A stretch of DNA of 64,000 nt from Hyperoplus lanceolatus (lineage: Eukaryota; Chordata; Actinopteri; Uranoscopiformes; Ammodytidae): contig CM049407.1 in NCBI GenBank assembly GCA_026929865.2, forward strand, positions 13,532,001 through 13,596,000, given 5' to 3'. Below, in pieces: positions 11,660 through 28,353 of the stretch. Under the pieces are notes generated by a model. That model saw nothing but the letters and a program-made list of their open reading frames with translations, was not told the origin of the DNA and did no database searches. The stretch's first letter is position 1. Each line of letters begins with the position of its first letter. A program made the translations under genes and the position numbers.

Positions 11660-14114
11660 TCAATCAATGTCCATTGGAGTAAGATTTTCTTTGTGACAGA
11701 TAAATGTGAAGAATTGTTTCAAAGACTCGTCCCCTGTGACCTCTGAATTGTTGGCAGCAACTTCAAACTCTGTGATATTTCTGCTCTCAACCAGTCTCTT
11801 CAGACCTGTCATCATGTTTTGATGTTGTTCATAACTGCAAGCCAGATATTTCTTCAACACATCATACCTGCGCCTTACCACCATCTGGACAATGATGTGT
11901 TCGATGATGGCCGACAAAGGATAGCCAAACTCGATGACACTCAGTCTTTGACCCCTTGCATTGCCGTATTCATATCCCCCTGAATGCATTGCAACAACAT
12001 TGCAGTGGTCATCAAAGACAGGGGAACCAGACGAGCCACCACCAAAACAAGTCTCATAATTTAGAGACCGTCTTTTCTGTTCAATACATTTTGCCACACC
12101 TTCAAAGAAACGGGGACTTACCATCTGAATTGGCCCTGGCTCTAGACCGTAATCACTTCCTTCAAATAGAACTTTCCCTGGATTTTCCTTGTAATGCCTT
12201 CCCACAACCTGAATGCGGTTTTCAGTCGGAACAATCAAGCATGGATCTATCCTTTTCACACCACCATCAGGATGTCCAATAATGCAAATTCCTCCATATT
12301 GGGGAAGGACTCCAAAGCGTGTTAACAGACCGTCAGGCAAATCATGAACATCAGCAAGTCTTAACAAAGCCCAGTCATACATTTGGCTCTCTACATCAGG
12401 ACCGTACTCAAAGCCAACAACCCCTTCCACTTCTGCTCCTGAATCTTGCCCTTGTTCCATCTGTTTCAGATCTTTAAAGGAGAAATGGACCGTGACCTTC
12501 TGAAGAAGCTGCCCTATACTCTCATTATAAACGTTTTTAATGACGTGGGCATTTGTGAGGACAAACTTGTCAAATAGGAGAAAGCCACTTCCCAACGCTC
12601 TCCCGTCTATCCTCACCTGACAAACAGATTTACTAAAACCCATCAGTTTCTCCAATGTTTTCACTTCCCTGCATGTCTGCGCATTTTTCCCATACTCCAC
12701 ACGGAAGATATTCTGGACAGGAGAAAGCTGAGCACCTCGCTCAGTTTTCATCCCTTTCAGGTACTCTTTAAACTGTGAAGACATGTTAACTCGCACCTTT
12801 TTTGAATCTGGTATTTCACACACAATATTGAAGGTTAGAGTTGGTGTCTCTGTTGGTGTGTTTCCATTTACTGACTGAGCTGCAGTAAACTGCTGTGGAG
12901 GATCTTGGTTTCTATCAGTGTCAGTTTCCTGAGATTCATTTTGCATCACCTCAGCATCTTCCAGACTAGACTGACTCTCTGGGGGATCAGAAGTGGACAT
13001 GACCTGGAATGTTTTACCATTAAGATCATCAACAAGGTTGGACAATGCACTTTCATCTTCATCACTTTGGTTGGAGAGCACACAGTTCTTTTTGAAGATG
13101 ACATCCAAAAAACGCCCATCTCTTCTTAGAGCTTGCTTAACTGTTTCCCCTTTAAATGCATAAACAGTAACCTCCGAACATTCCTTTTGTAATGCTGGGT
13201 TTCTAATGATTCTTCTTACATTTTTACCTCCCTTTGTCTGTAAATGAAACATCAGAGGCTTGCCAGATGGACCCTTTCTTTTGGGATCAACAAAGCCCCT
13301 TGGCTTGACACAAGCTTTGACATACATGACACGTATGAACTTGACACACTCTTTTTTTTCATTCTTAATTAAGCTGCATGGAAAGTGTGGAGTAATAGCT
13401 TTCCCATATCTTAGAATAACAAGCTCCTGGTTTTTGTTCTTATTTGCCACCTTTTTAAACTTCGAGCTTGTCTTCAGTGACTCCTCAACAGTTCCTGCTG
13501 TATTGCAGGTTATACGTCTGAGCTTGTTGTCCGTCCAGCGCCAACAGAAAGAATGGGTTGCATGTGGCGCCTCTTCCTACAAATGAAATACAATTAAGGC
13601 TTACCTAATTTAATTACAGCAAAACATTTTTCTATTTCCTTGAAACAAATCCACTTTAGTTATACCTGCTTATCCAGAGGAGGGCAGGTAGACGATCCCA
13701 GCTGACATTGATTGAGCGGGGTGGAAAACCCTGGAGAGGTCCCCAGTGTATCACAGGGCTGACACTTGGACTGCTTAGGAGTTTGACTGCTTTCCCCATT
13801 CTGATTGTTTGTTTTTTTCTTGATATAACAAATGTTATTAATAGCAAAAGTTGCATGGTGCATGCTAAAGACTTTTCACATTCTCTCCATCTTTATCCTA
13901 GACAATAGATACAGAACTACATGATATTGTCAAAAGCATAAATAATAATACTCACAAATCAAAATGTTTTTGTAAAGATTTATAAAATACATTTGAAAAA
14001 CCATGAGTGAAAATGACATGACTTGTTTGTAAATTTAATCCCATCGTGGAAAATTTTTACCTTTACAAATTTGTCCATTGGTCCACCATTTTTGGGTTTT
14101 AACTTTGGTCCCAT
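11660..14114 (-). CDS. FAM111-like trypsin-fold serine protease
   Basis: Three coding exons on the minus strand: 14061-14114 (start MGPKLKPKNGG), 13666-13818 and 11660-13576, all phase 0, giving about 707 aa. The large last exon holds a variable N-terminal region and a trypsin-like domain. His is in LTNAHVI (about residue 413), Asp in YDWALLRL (about 470), and Ser in GGSSGSPVF (about 585), so the catalytic triad is complete. Order and spacing match FAM111A/B (human FAM111A 611 aa), nuclear proteases that bind DNA and act at stalled replication forks and in restriction of some viruses. An open frame could be started from a GTG at 13450, but the reading frame continues upstream to an acceptor at 13577 and through two more exons, so that is not the start. 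The first exon is the least certain part. Teleosts often carry several FAM111-like genes, so I give no symbol. Confidence 0.88.
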
Positions 14115-14999
14115 TTTTATGTGAGGTTTCAACAATGCTGAACGAAGGTGATGTAGAATCCTACCTACTGGAAAAGGAAAATAAATATTACAGTACCCAT
14201 TTAATCATCAGTTAGTTTATTTACATCAATATGACATTATTATAGTTATTCTCTTAGATTAAAACGTAAAATGTAGGGTGGACACCACCCTTTTCATACA
14301 AGGGTGAGGTGGTGCCTTGTTTATAATTCTATAATTAGAGAAACTCATTCCAAGGAAGCAATCTTAACAGATCAAACAAGGCAATACTGTATCAGTGAAA
14401 GCTTTTCGACATTAATTTGGATAAAGTGTCAGTTTAACAAAATAATTCTGGAAAAATCTTCAGGTGATGTCATCTTAGTTTTGATCGTTCAGCGCTGTTA
14501 CCAAATCAAACTTGAGACCATTATTAATTATTATTGAAAAAAGCTATAGTCTTTATTTATATTTCCATAACCAACATGGTATCGAGTAACATCAAAGGGA
14601 GAAAACAAAACATGTCACCCCTTTTTTATATTGGCTTAACATAGAAAAACATTCCACTGACTTGTGTAGGCCCCCGCCTAACTATTCAGTAGACTTAAGT
14701 TTCGTTTCTCGATTTCTCATATTCTGTATCTAGCACGAAGCATTAACATGCAGGGTCCGTGTTCAAGGCTGTTGGCTTATCTAGCTGACAGAGCAGTGTC
14801 TAATGCGTTTTTATTTTATTACTTACCAAAAGCTCACAGTCCAGATCATACTCAAGGACGAGAACGACTAACCTTTGAACGGTTCTCCCACTCCGCTTTC
14901 AGAGGGTATTTTGGTCTTTTCAGAAGATTTTACCGCCTTTATTTGAGTCCACCTCTTCCTCTTCTTGTGTAATGTTTTTTGGCGGTTGGCAAACAAGTT
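14115..14999. other. Upstream of the FAM111-like gene; no further gene seen
   Basis: Likely 5' UTR exon(s) and promoter of the minus-strand FAM111-like gene. The open frames here show no family motif. Nothing else can be supported. Confidence 0.4.
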
Positions 15000-15890
15000 A
15001 AAGATGCATTACCGCCATCTACTGGTATGGAGTGTGGCATAAATAACAACCTCGCTTAAAAAAAATAAAAAATAAAATAACTTAAATAATACTAATTCAA
15101 ATAAGAAACTATATTTTCAAAAACAAATTAGTTTCCATAAGAAAATGAAATAGAATTTGATGAACCTTATTGGAATTCTTTTGTAAAATATCTATTAACT
15201 CAAAACTTACTTTTTCTTTTCTGAATTTTTCCCTCGTCTGCCTTCTGTCTTCCTCATATCTCTCACACTGCATTATAACATGCTCTACGGTCTCTTCTTG
15301 CCCACATTCACATCTACCAGTTTCGTGTTTACCTATTAAAAACAGTGTACTGTTCAGACCTGTGTGCCCAAATCTTAGTCTTGATAGCACCGACTCCTCT
15401 CTTCTGTTCTTACCTCCACATCTCATTTCTCCCACTTGCCTTTGCACTCTGTAGAACCATCTTCCTTTCCGCTCTTCCTCTCACTGCTTTTGCTATCTCC
15501 TTTTCAGTCTTTGCTTAATAATGCCTTTAATTTCAGTTTTCCCTATATTTATACTTATATCAATTGTGCTTTTTTTGGTAACATCTTTTGCCAGCTTATC
15601 TGCCATTTCATTTCCTCTTATCCCAATGTGTGCTGGAACCCATAAAAAAAACACTATAAGCCCCATCATTTGTATTCGGTATAATGTTTGTTGAACCTCA
15701 ATCAAAATATCTGGTCTGCTTTCGGAACGGTTGTACTGTAGACTCTTTAATGCTGAACTGGAATCTGAGCAAATAACTGACCTTAATGGCCTGGTGTCCT
15801 CCACCCACTGCACTGCCAACAGTATTACCAGCAGTTCACCTGTATAAACTGAAACCTCATTCACCTCTTCCTTCTTCTTCTCTGGGTTTT
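15000..15890 (-). mobile_element. LINE fragment: RNase H and C-terminal Cys/His motif
   Basis: Minus strand. From about 15864 to 15493 there is an RNase H domain: TGELLVILLAVQWV (Glu), ICSDSSSALKSL (Asp) and VPAHIGIRGNEMADKLAK (His/Asp). Further down, 15447-15109 encodes a C-terminal stretch with CECGQEETVEHVIMQC, the C-x-C...H-x4-C pattern seen at the end of I-superfamily LINE ORF2 proteins. A shift of frame lies between the two parts. The A/T-rich sequence at about 15060-15110 is probably the element's 3' end. An RNase H domain places it in the I superfamily (I/Nimb-like) rather than CR1, L2 or RTE. It is a 5'-truncated dead copy. Confidence 0.75.
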
Positions 15891-16020
15891 TATAGCGGAT
15901 CTCAAAGCAACGTATAGATGCATACAGCTAACTAGGCTACTTTACCAGAATGTGTAACACCAGGCTTCAGAAAACAGGTCACATTCTTAGCTCATAAAAT
16001 AAAAAATAAAATAAAATAAA

Positions 16021-17284
16021 TATAGGGGAGAACGGGGTAATCTGAGCCACTTTTTGCATTTGCTCCCCTCTGAGCGAGCTAAAATGATTTATCACTCAAA
16101 TTTACACATTTCCCATTAATTCAGGATGTTTCCTAGAAATGGGCATTAGCAGAATTTTTTCAAGACAGAGGGCAGTGAAAATAGGATTGTTTTAAAAAAA
16201 GTTGTCATGTGGCTCACTTTACCCCAGCTGTGAGGTAAACTGATCCACTTACTTTTTCCACTCTGAAACTACCATAACAACACACATTATAACAGTAAGA
16301 ATCCTGAAAGCTAGCCACACATTCCAGAACTAATGTCGGACTAGTAAAAGGATGATGGGGTTTGGTCAATTAAGCAAAGCAAATTTTATAAACACTAGAA
16401 AGTAACTCTGAACAAAATCAAATACAACATATTATAATTCAAAAGGTTTTAATAAGATTCAAATGAAAGATAGAACCAGTTAGATTAGAACACAGTCTGG
16501 GGGTCAGAACACAGGACCCTTAGAGCCAGCTAGTGTCTGAGGGTCAAAGCATAGGAAAATCAGAACCGGCGAGAACAGCTTGGGACTCAGAACACAGGAG
16601 AAGACCCAACTGGATTATAACATCAACCTGTCATACTCTACAACTAGGCCTACTCTACATTCCAGCCCTGAAGGTTACAGGGAAAGATGAGAAGGTGCTC
16701 TTTCCGTGTGGTTGCCCCAGGTCGTCTTCCTGGTGTATTTCCTTGGCATGATGGCTTTTTTACAATGTGTATGACATTAAAATAAAACATATGTCATGTA
16801 ATATCACATTAAAATATGTTTAAGACTAAACTTAACTTGTGCCTCATGGTGAGGGAAAGTGAGACAGTGGCTCACTTTCCCCCACAGCATTTGGCTCACT
16901 TTCCCCCACCACCACAATTTGAGAAAAAACTACCTCTCTTAGCATTTCAGGCTAATCTTCAGTTATCAGCATCACATGGTTTCATATGTTGGTAGTTCAT
17001 CAAAACGTATGATAGAAGTTTTTCTACGTGAATACATTTGCTTTGGCACAACAGTTGATTAAGTTGACAGCAAGAACATTTACTTTTACATGCAAAATAC
17101 CTATTTTGGTGAAAAAAACATGCTTACCACAGCACCATGAGGTCCTCTCTTTCAGGGCCAAGGGGAAATGAGAGGAGCTTGAAAACATATATCTCACATG
17201 ACCACAAATGTTTTCCGTTGCCTAGATACAGGGGGTGGCTCACATTACCCGATGCTTCAGATTCCCCCCGTCCTCCCCTATATA
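16021..17284. mobile_element. Inverted-repeat DNA element with internal GGCTCACTTT boxes
   Basis: The left end reads TATAGGGGAGAACGGGG (16021) and the right end, read inward from 17284, TATAGGGGAGGACGGGG. Both lie next to TA-rich DNA, so a TA or TATA target duplication is likely. The terminal word for a GGCTCA...CCCC box recurs inside: 16211-16226, 16869-16884, 16893-16908 and 17237-17250, plus the inverted form at 16034-16050. No transposase is visible; the element is non-autonomous. It sits between two LINE fragments. Confidence 0.65.
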
Positions 17285-17308
17285 TATATATATGTATGTA
17301 TATATATG

Positions 17309-17339
<31 letters not shown>

Positions 17340-17341
17340 GA
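17279..17341. repeat. TA / GTATAT low-complexity tract
   Basis: An alternating TA tract with GTATAT interruptions directly beyond the right end of the 16021-17284 element. It is probably grown from the TA target site. Confidence 0.8.
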
Positions 17342-17349
17342 TTTAACAC

Positions 17350-18547
17350 TGTATCTTCAAGAAAACCAAAAAGTTCCCTACAGAATTCCCTAGTTTTCTC
17401 ACTCATCCCTAAAATCCCTTCAAAATTCCAGCCCGTTTTAATTCATAAAACTTATCACGCAAGATGTTCCTCTCTAAATTAAATGTGCCACGCCACATGA
17501 TTATATGTTACACATTTTCCACCACATTGCATTCAAGACATTTTGACAAGCATTTATTCATTTAAAAAGAGTTGACTTTAGTCCAGGATGTCCAAATCTC
17601 AAGCTTGATAAAATCTCCTCCTGTCTTCTGAATTTAATTAGAATCCTTCACGCTAATTTATTTCTGTATGTTATAATAGTCTCTCCCTTCAGTGTCTGTG
17701 TCCCACTTCTTCTGCCATAAACGCCTCACTGCTTGTTTTATCAACGATTTGAACTCACCTTTTCCAAATGGAACTTTCATTATGGCATTATCAATTACTC
17801 TCTTGGCAATCTCATCCACTTTGTCATATGGGCCTATACCCTCCATTCCATAGTGATCAGGAATCCAACAGAATTGTACATGGATTCCAGTTATTTTAAT
17901 AACCAATAGTATCATACATTTCAAACAACAAAGCATCCCTTATTGTTTCTTTTGATTTCAAGCTAAGTACTGCAGCCGAGTCTGAACAAATTACAACTAT
18001 TTCAGGCCTTACCTCTTCTGTCTGTAAACATGAAATAATAGCAAATACTTCTGCTGTAAATACAGACAACCTGTTGGTCAATCTTTTGCATAAATGATCA
18101 CATTAAACTCTGGTATAAACACTCAGTCCTGCTCCTTCACGACCACTCGCTGGATCCTTAGATCCATCAGTAAACACTTGCATAGCCTAATTATAAAAAA
18201 TCCTCTTCAAATGCACTTGAACCAAACCTCCAATGTTTTCCTCATTCCTTTCAATCCATCCTCTCTTCTTCTCCAACAATTGTAAATCCACACTGGGTAC
18301 TGTCAGAATCCATGGAGGAACATTACCCCACACAGTATTGGGACCACTGTCCAACACATTTAAACCATATTCTTAATATCCAAACCGAAATCCTTTACGT
18401 TTCCACTTATTCCCAGCCATCACACAGCACCTTTTTTGCAGGCTGTTCTTCTCCAGACCCCTTTAGCTTGACCCAATATGCCAGTGACAACTTTGAGCAT
18501 CTTAAGAACAATGGTAACTCACCAGCTTCTAGTGCATAGGAGTTGTT
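17350..18547 (-). mobile_element. LINE fragment: RNase H domain, decayed
   Basis: Minus strand. About 18175 downwards reads FTDGSKD (first Asp of RNase H), then CSDSAAVLSL and WIPDHYGMEG...DKVDEIAKRV (about 17860-17790), with stop codons and frame shifts between. The part from 18540 to 18200 is the linker between reverse transcriptase and RNase H. It is the same family as the fragments at 15000-15890 and 19630-21370 but a separate, more damaged copy. Its upstream end is cut by the TTAA-type element beginning at 18548. Confidence 0.7.
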
Positions 18548-19610
18548 TTAAAGGTCACGTATTATGCTAAATGCACTTTTTAAATGTGTTCTAACATATC
18601 CATGGGTCCACGGTGTGCCAAGAGATGCCAAAATATCAAAAAAAATAACAATCTCTCCTTTTCTCACTCTCCCCCTTTCTGAAACCCCCACCCCTCCCCC
18701 CCAATATACTCCAGTCAGAATTCTCGCCGACTTACGTAATAGTCGGCACAGCCACATCCCCATATTTTATGTCCATGCTTTCCCCTCACAAAACGTCCAC
18801 CGTGCAGTAGTCTATGATAACCCCACCCCCCATTTCTTATTGGTCCAGGGCCCTCTGGAAAATTTTCCGAGCGACAGCCATGTTGCTTTCCCCGCTAAGC
18901 GACAAGATGCCCATAGTACAGCCTGAAGATGCCCATAGTACAGCCTGAACCAACACAGAATGCTTTTGCTCATACTCCACTAATGTATCTTAACCACAGC
19001 AGTCTATGCCTCGTTTTTAATAACACAACGGACAGGAAGCTACCTGTGCTTTTTTTTAAACGGTGAAACTAAAATAATAGTTTTTATTGGTAGTTTTGCC
19101 TGACTGGTGTATAGCTATTAGCTTTGGGACAAGCAACCAGCTTTTGCTCATAACACGCTGTTTATATTCCCCACAGCAGTCTGAAAATGACTCGTTTTTA
19201 GCATGACAAAGGATGGGAAGATATTCCTGTAGAAATCACACTTTGAAGCTACTGTTTTCACTGGTTTAAATCATCTGAGCCTTATTTTTAGCGTTAGCGC
19301 CCATGTAGCTTCAGTTGTAGCACCAAGTTTTGCTCCTAATACACTAACTTAGCTTTCCCCTTGCAGTCTAATAATGACTAGTTTTTAACATGACAAAGGA
19401 TGGGAAGATATTCATGTAGAAATCAAACTTTGAAGCTACTGTTTTCACTGGTTTTAATCATGTCAGGTCATGTCAAATTATGGCTTAGATCCGGGTAAAC
19501 ACTGTGTTCGCAGTCACGCAGTTTCTCTCTAGTATCGCGAGAGCACGGCAGAGACGGTGGGAGAGCCCCATGGACATATAAAGAAAGCCCGGCAGAGAGG
19601 TGGGAGGGGC
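18548..19610. mobile_element. TTAA-type inverted-repeat element, copy 1, with internal triplication
   Basis: It starts TTAAAGGTCACGTATTATGC at 18548. Bases 18548 to about 18850 match the reverse complement of the element at 46405-46926. The remainder is longer than in that copy. It carries a direct tandem duplication of about 22 bp (two GATGCCCATAGTACAGCCTG units, 18905-18950) and three successive related units of roughly 150-185 bp (about 18960-19140, 19140-19325, 19325-19465), each holding GCTTTTGCTC- and GACTCGTTTTTA-like words. The right end is not sharply visible; 19610 is an estimate. No coding capacity. Confidence 0.55.
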
Positions 19611-19629
19611 CAGCCAGATCGCACAAATA

Positions 19630-21370
19630 TAGGTCATCCTGAGACCAGAGGACAATCAGGGTATAGAGGTTTGCTACAATAAATTAACGGGTTTTTAAAA
19701 AAAAAAAAAAGTATTAGGGAATACTTAGACCATATAAAATTGACAGCAAAGTGAGCTTTAAGAGCTCCGAAATGAATTATATCCAATTTTTCCAGGACAC
19801 TCTTGGCTGCTGCACCATATAGCCTATACACCCATAGTCAATACATGATCTCAAATATATAAAGAAATCTAAAAAAAAAAAAAACCCAGACTTCCCAGTT
19901 CTTGGGTCTTGAGCCCCATCAGTGTAATGTACTGTCCCCAAGTGTTATTTAGCCTTTCCTTTACGATGCCCCCAAATGTTGCAGTTATCTCATAAGCTAA
20001 CACACTTATATCTATCTCTGGCACTGGTAGAATCCATGGTGGTATAGCTGGCCAGTGAACTAGGGGCCAGCCCCTCCTCACCAAACTCCATCCTCCCCAT
20101 CTCCTCATTGAATTTAAAAATTAAACACTCCCTTTTCACTCTTGCTCCTCCCCACTCCCATGCACCTTCCGAAGCCATGCTGCCCCACATTCTCCCCTTG
20201 ATGTCCCTTTAATTTACAGATATACTGCATTGCCAGCTTAGACCTTCTGATACCCATTGGGGTCTCCCCCATTTCTACAAGTAAGGCTGCGATTGGGGTG
20301 GAACGGAAGGCCCCACATACGACTCTCAGATCCTTTGCCTGCACTACATCGAGTAACTTGAGAAATGATGTTGCTGCCGTCCCGTAACACAAACACCCAT
20401 AATCTATCCTCGATCTGACCATTGCCCTGTAAATCATTATCTGTGTATCCTGGCCAGCATCCCACAAACTTCCTGATAGGGACCGCTTGACATCTAAAAA
20501 CTTTTCCACACTTGCTCACAACGCTGCTATCTACATGCTTTTTATAAGTCAATCTTTCATCACAAACCACTCCCAATAATTTAAACTATTTTACCCTCTC
20601 TACTGCTTGTCCACATTAATAAACCTTGACACACAGTTTTCTTATTGCCAAATACAACATATTTAGTTTTTACCGTTGATATCTTAAATCCCCACCTGCT
20701 TCCCCAGTCCATTTTATTTAATGCCTCCTGTATTTTCTCTGTTATGTGTTTGATGTTCCTGCCTCTTTTCCACACTGTTCCATCGTCTGCAAACAATGAG
20801 AAACCAAACCCTGATCCAATGTCTTTAAAAATGTAATTCACCATTACATTAAATAGAACCGGACTTATTACACTTCCCTGTGGTGTTCCATTCTCAATGC
20901 ATGTGCCATTCCACATTGCCTCCCTTACCTGAATTACCCTGTTCTTTAAAAAGTCCTGTACCCAGTTCAGCATATGCCCTTGAATCCCTGCATCATATGG
21001 CTTAATGATGGGCCCCTCCCTCCACATCATGTCATAAGCCTTTTCAATATCCAAAACACTGCAACTACTCCGTCTTTATTAACCATGGCTTATCTTTACA
21101 TCCGAATCCAGGGAGATCACAGAATCCATGGTATTTCTTCCTCTGCGAAACCGACTTTGCATTAGCGTGAACCACCCCTCCTTCTCCAGTTTGTATAAAA
21201 ATCTATCTGTCACCATTCTTTCCATTATTTTACACATCACTGCTGTTAGTGCAATAGGTCTATGACCCTGAATGCTCTGCTTCTTCATGGCTTTAAAATT
21301 GGGACAACCACTGCCTGCTTCCTTCCAAACATTATTCATAAGTGCTAACATTTCTTCCACACTGGATCAC
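19630..21370 (-). mobile_element. LINE reverse transcriptase pieces (RNase-H family), minus strand
   Basis: From 21360 to 19870 a broken reverse transcriptase can be read. It has GHRPIALTAVMCKIMERMV (21290-21220), VISLDSDV with frame shifts, then the palm domain in 21054-20581: DIEKAYDMMWREG, NGTPQGSVISPVLFNVMVN and the catalytic FADD in SLFADDGTVWKRG. The thumb region follows (MVRSRIDYGCLCYGTAATS, about 20430). A second copy of the thumb (YGAAAKSVLEKLDII, minus strand, about 19820-19760) lies beyond an A-run at 19872-19884, showing that two copies are joined there. Frames are broken in several places, so none is active. The upstream end with the endonuclease is missing. Confidence 0.78.
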
Positions 21371-21479
21371 CAAGTCTTTTAAATACCTCATAGTTTATGC
21401 CAACCTTCCCTGGTGCAGTCCCCCCTCCCCCCCTTATTTATGGCTCTGCGCAGCTCTTCCAATGAATTGTACGGGGTTT

Positions 21480-21563
21480 ACAAATCCCAGTTTCTTTATA
21501 GGTCCATGGCCCATGATTGAGGAAGTTGAGGCCTACTATCCATGGACATATTAAACTGGGATT
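21480..21563. repeat. Short inverted repeat upstream of asl
   Basis: A word beginning AAATCCCAGTTT and ending GGTCCATGG (about 21481-21508) returns in reverse orientation at about 21539-21563 with one or two mismatches. The last part (TTTATAGGTCCATG) occurs again near 21609, so it is part of a short local repeat. No function is evident. Confidence 0.5.
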
Positions 21564-21683
21564 TGTAAACTCATAGCTTCCCCGTTTCCCCTATGCTACT
21601 ATCCTTTCTTTATAGGTCCATGCTACTATCCCTATGGTTGAGCACTTCTTCCCGCCTTTGGTGGGCACAGCTCCAGTTGCGCA

Positions 21684-21726
21684 TTACGTCATGTGAAGTG
21701 AAGCGTCGAACGTCTTCGGTGACGTC
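21684..21726. promoter_or_regulatory. Candidate CRE pair in the asl promoter region
   Basis: TTACGTCA at 21684-21691 and TGACGTC at 21720-21726 are near-consensus CREB/ATF half- or full sites, 214-256 bp before the asl start codon. Urea-cycle enzyme genes are known to respond to glucagon/cAMP, which fits, but the sites are short and the assignment rests on sequence alone. A run of about 20 C lies further on at 21857-21874. Confidence 0.4.
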
Positions 21727-21939
21727 TTTTAAAGGGAAACGCACACACGCACATTTCAAGTAAAAACTGCCTCGTTATTCTCGTCTCCACCTCTCATTCA
21801 GTAGGTCCATGCCCTCATAGCTCCGGTGTTGAATTCTGACCGGTGGTGTTCAACGCCCCCCCCCCCCCCCCCCCTCTTCAAAGGAAAAAAAAAACAGTTC
21901 ACCTGACAAAGCCGCTACAGACATCCGCCGTCGAGAAAC

Positions 21940-26989
<5,050 letters not shown>

Positions 26990-28353
26990 CCTCGACCTGT
27001 TGTCAGCTTTAAAATTTGAATCAGGTTTACTGCAACAGTTTAGATGACTAAGAAATGTCAGACTGAGGTCAAATGGGCTTTTTTATATGACTTGAAAACC
27101 ATGTTGCCTTTCACACATGTGGCATGTCAGTAGGTTAACATGCAACCTCGGAATGTTACAATTGATCACGCATCAATCTGAAGTGTTACAAAGGACCTGA
27201 CAATAAAAAAAACGTTACTCAAACATTGTGTTAGAGCCTGATCCATTCAGTCCGACAGATTTATGCCACACAGGTATCATACTGTCCTTTTTAATTGCCT
27301 CCTGTTAAGACCCAAACAGACTCAAGATGGGTTTTTTTGCTCAACACCATGAAAATGGGTAAACATAACGTGCTTCCCATTTGATTCTATAGACAATAGA
27401 ACAGGTTGAAGAAGTTATTTTATGGTATTTGTACAAAATGTACCTTAACAAAGAGATCAGGTTCAGATATCATGAGCAGGAAAGGAGAAGAAGTTGTTAC
27501 TATCTCAAATTAACATGTTTAATTACATTTAGACTTAAAATCTATCTGGGCAACAGTACAAATAAAAATATACATGACAAGTAAAGAAGAAACATTGGTT
27601 AGTGAAAAAGTCCCTCAGCTTGTTACTTAACTTATTCTAAACCCCTAATCCAACAATTTTTATTCACACTTCTTTGTCATTGAACAAAACATTTAAGAAA
27701 AAAATAATAATTAGAGTTAATATAAAGCCAAAGCTAGCGAATAGAAAGTATTGACACCTAATGGGAACAAAAATAAGGAAAGCCCTGCGGAGGTAAAGAT
27801 CCCCACTATTTTAAGTGTCTAGTTAAGAAATCATTATCAGTAGTTTATTCATAAACAAAGGTATGAGACAAATTGAAATAGTGACCTGATGATGGTGCTA
27901 CATTAACAGTAAAAGGATCTGGAAAGTTATCGCAATTCATCCAAAGGGGAACATGATAGTGCGTAGCAAACCATTAAGCAGCTGTTGAGCTATTTCACTT
28001 AAAACCACTATTGTGAACCTTATGGAGAAAAAGTCAGGGGATCACCGATGTAAGAGGGGTTTTTAAATAAATGTCTGTTAAAAAATTGTCATAGCATTTC
28101 AACCAATAGCGAATGTTTCTTACTGGTGCTCTCTTCACAGTTGCAAGAAAATAACAAAAAAAAGGAAAATAACCTTTACTTTGCATAAGTAATTATTTCA
28201 CCATCTCACCAATATTTAAAAGTGTAGTTTATATTTGGTTTTAATGAGTATACATAATTAACAGTTTGTTGTGGTCACTGTCATACAGGTAAAAGTTGTC
28301 TTTATACATACAGTAGCTGTTGTCACTTAAATCATTTATTCTCACATGCTCAG
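26990..28353. other. asl 3' UTR and convergent ca4 3' UTR region
   Basis: asl transcription should end soon after the AATAAA at 27202. The rest is AT-rich and must include the 3' UTR of the minus-strand ca4-like gene; an AATAAA on the minus strand at 27843-27848 is one candidate signal. No other gene seen. Confidence 0.5.

Noticed and set aside
13448-13450. GTG as start of a 596-aa FAM111-like protein
   Set aside because: The same frame continues upstream to a good splice acceptor at 13577, and two further in-frame exons match in phase. The GTG codes for an internal Val.
18960-19465. CRISPR-like or satellite array
   Set aside because: Only three imperfect long units inside a transposon in a vertebrate genome; no short exact repeats with equal spacers.
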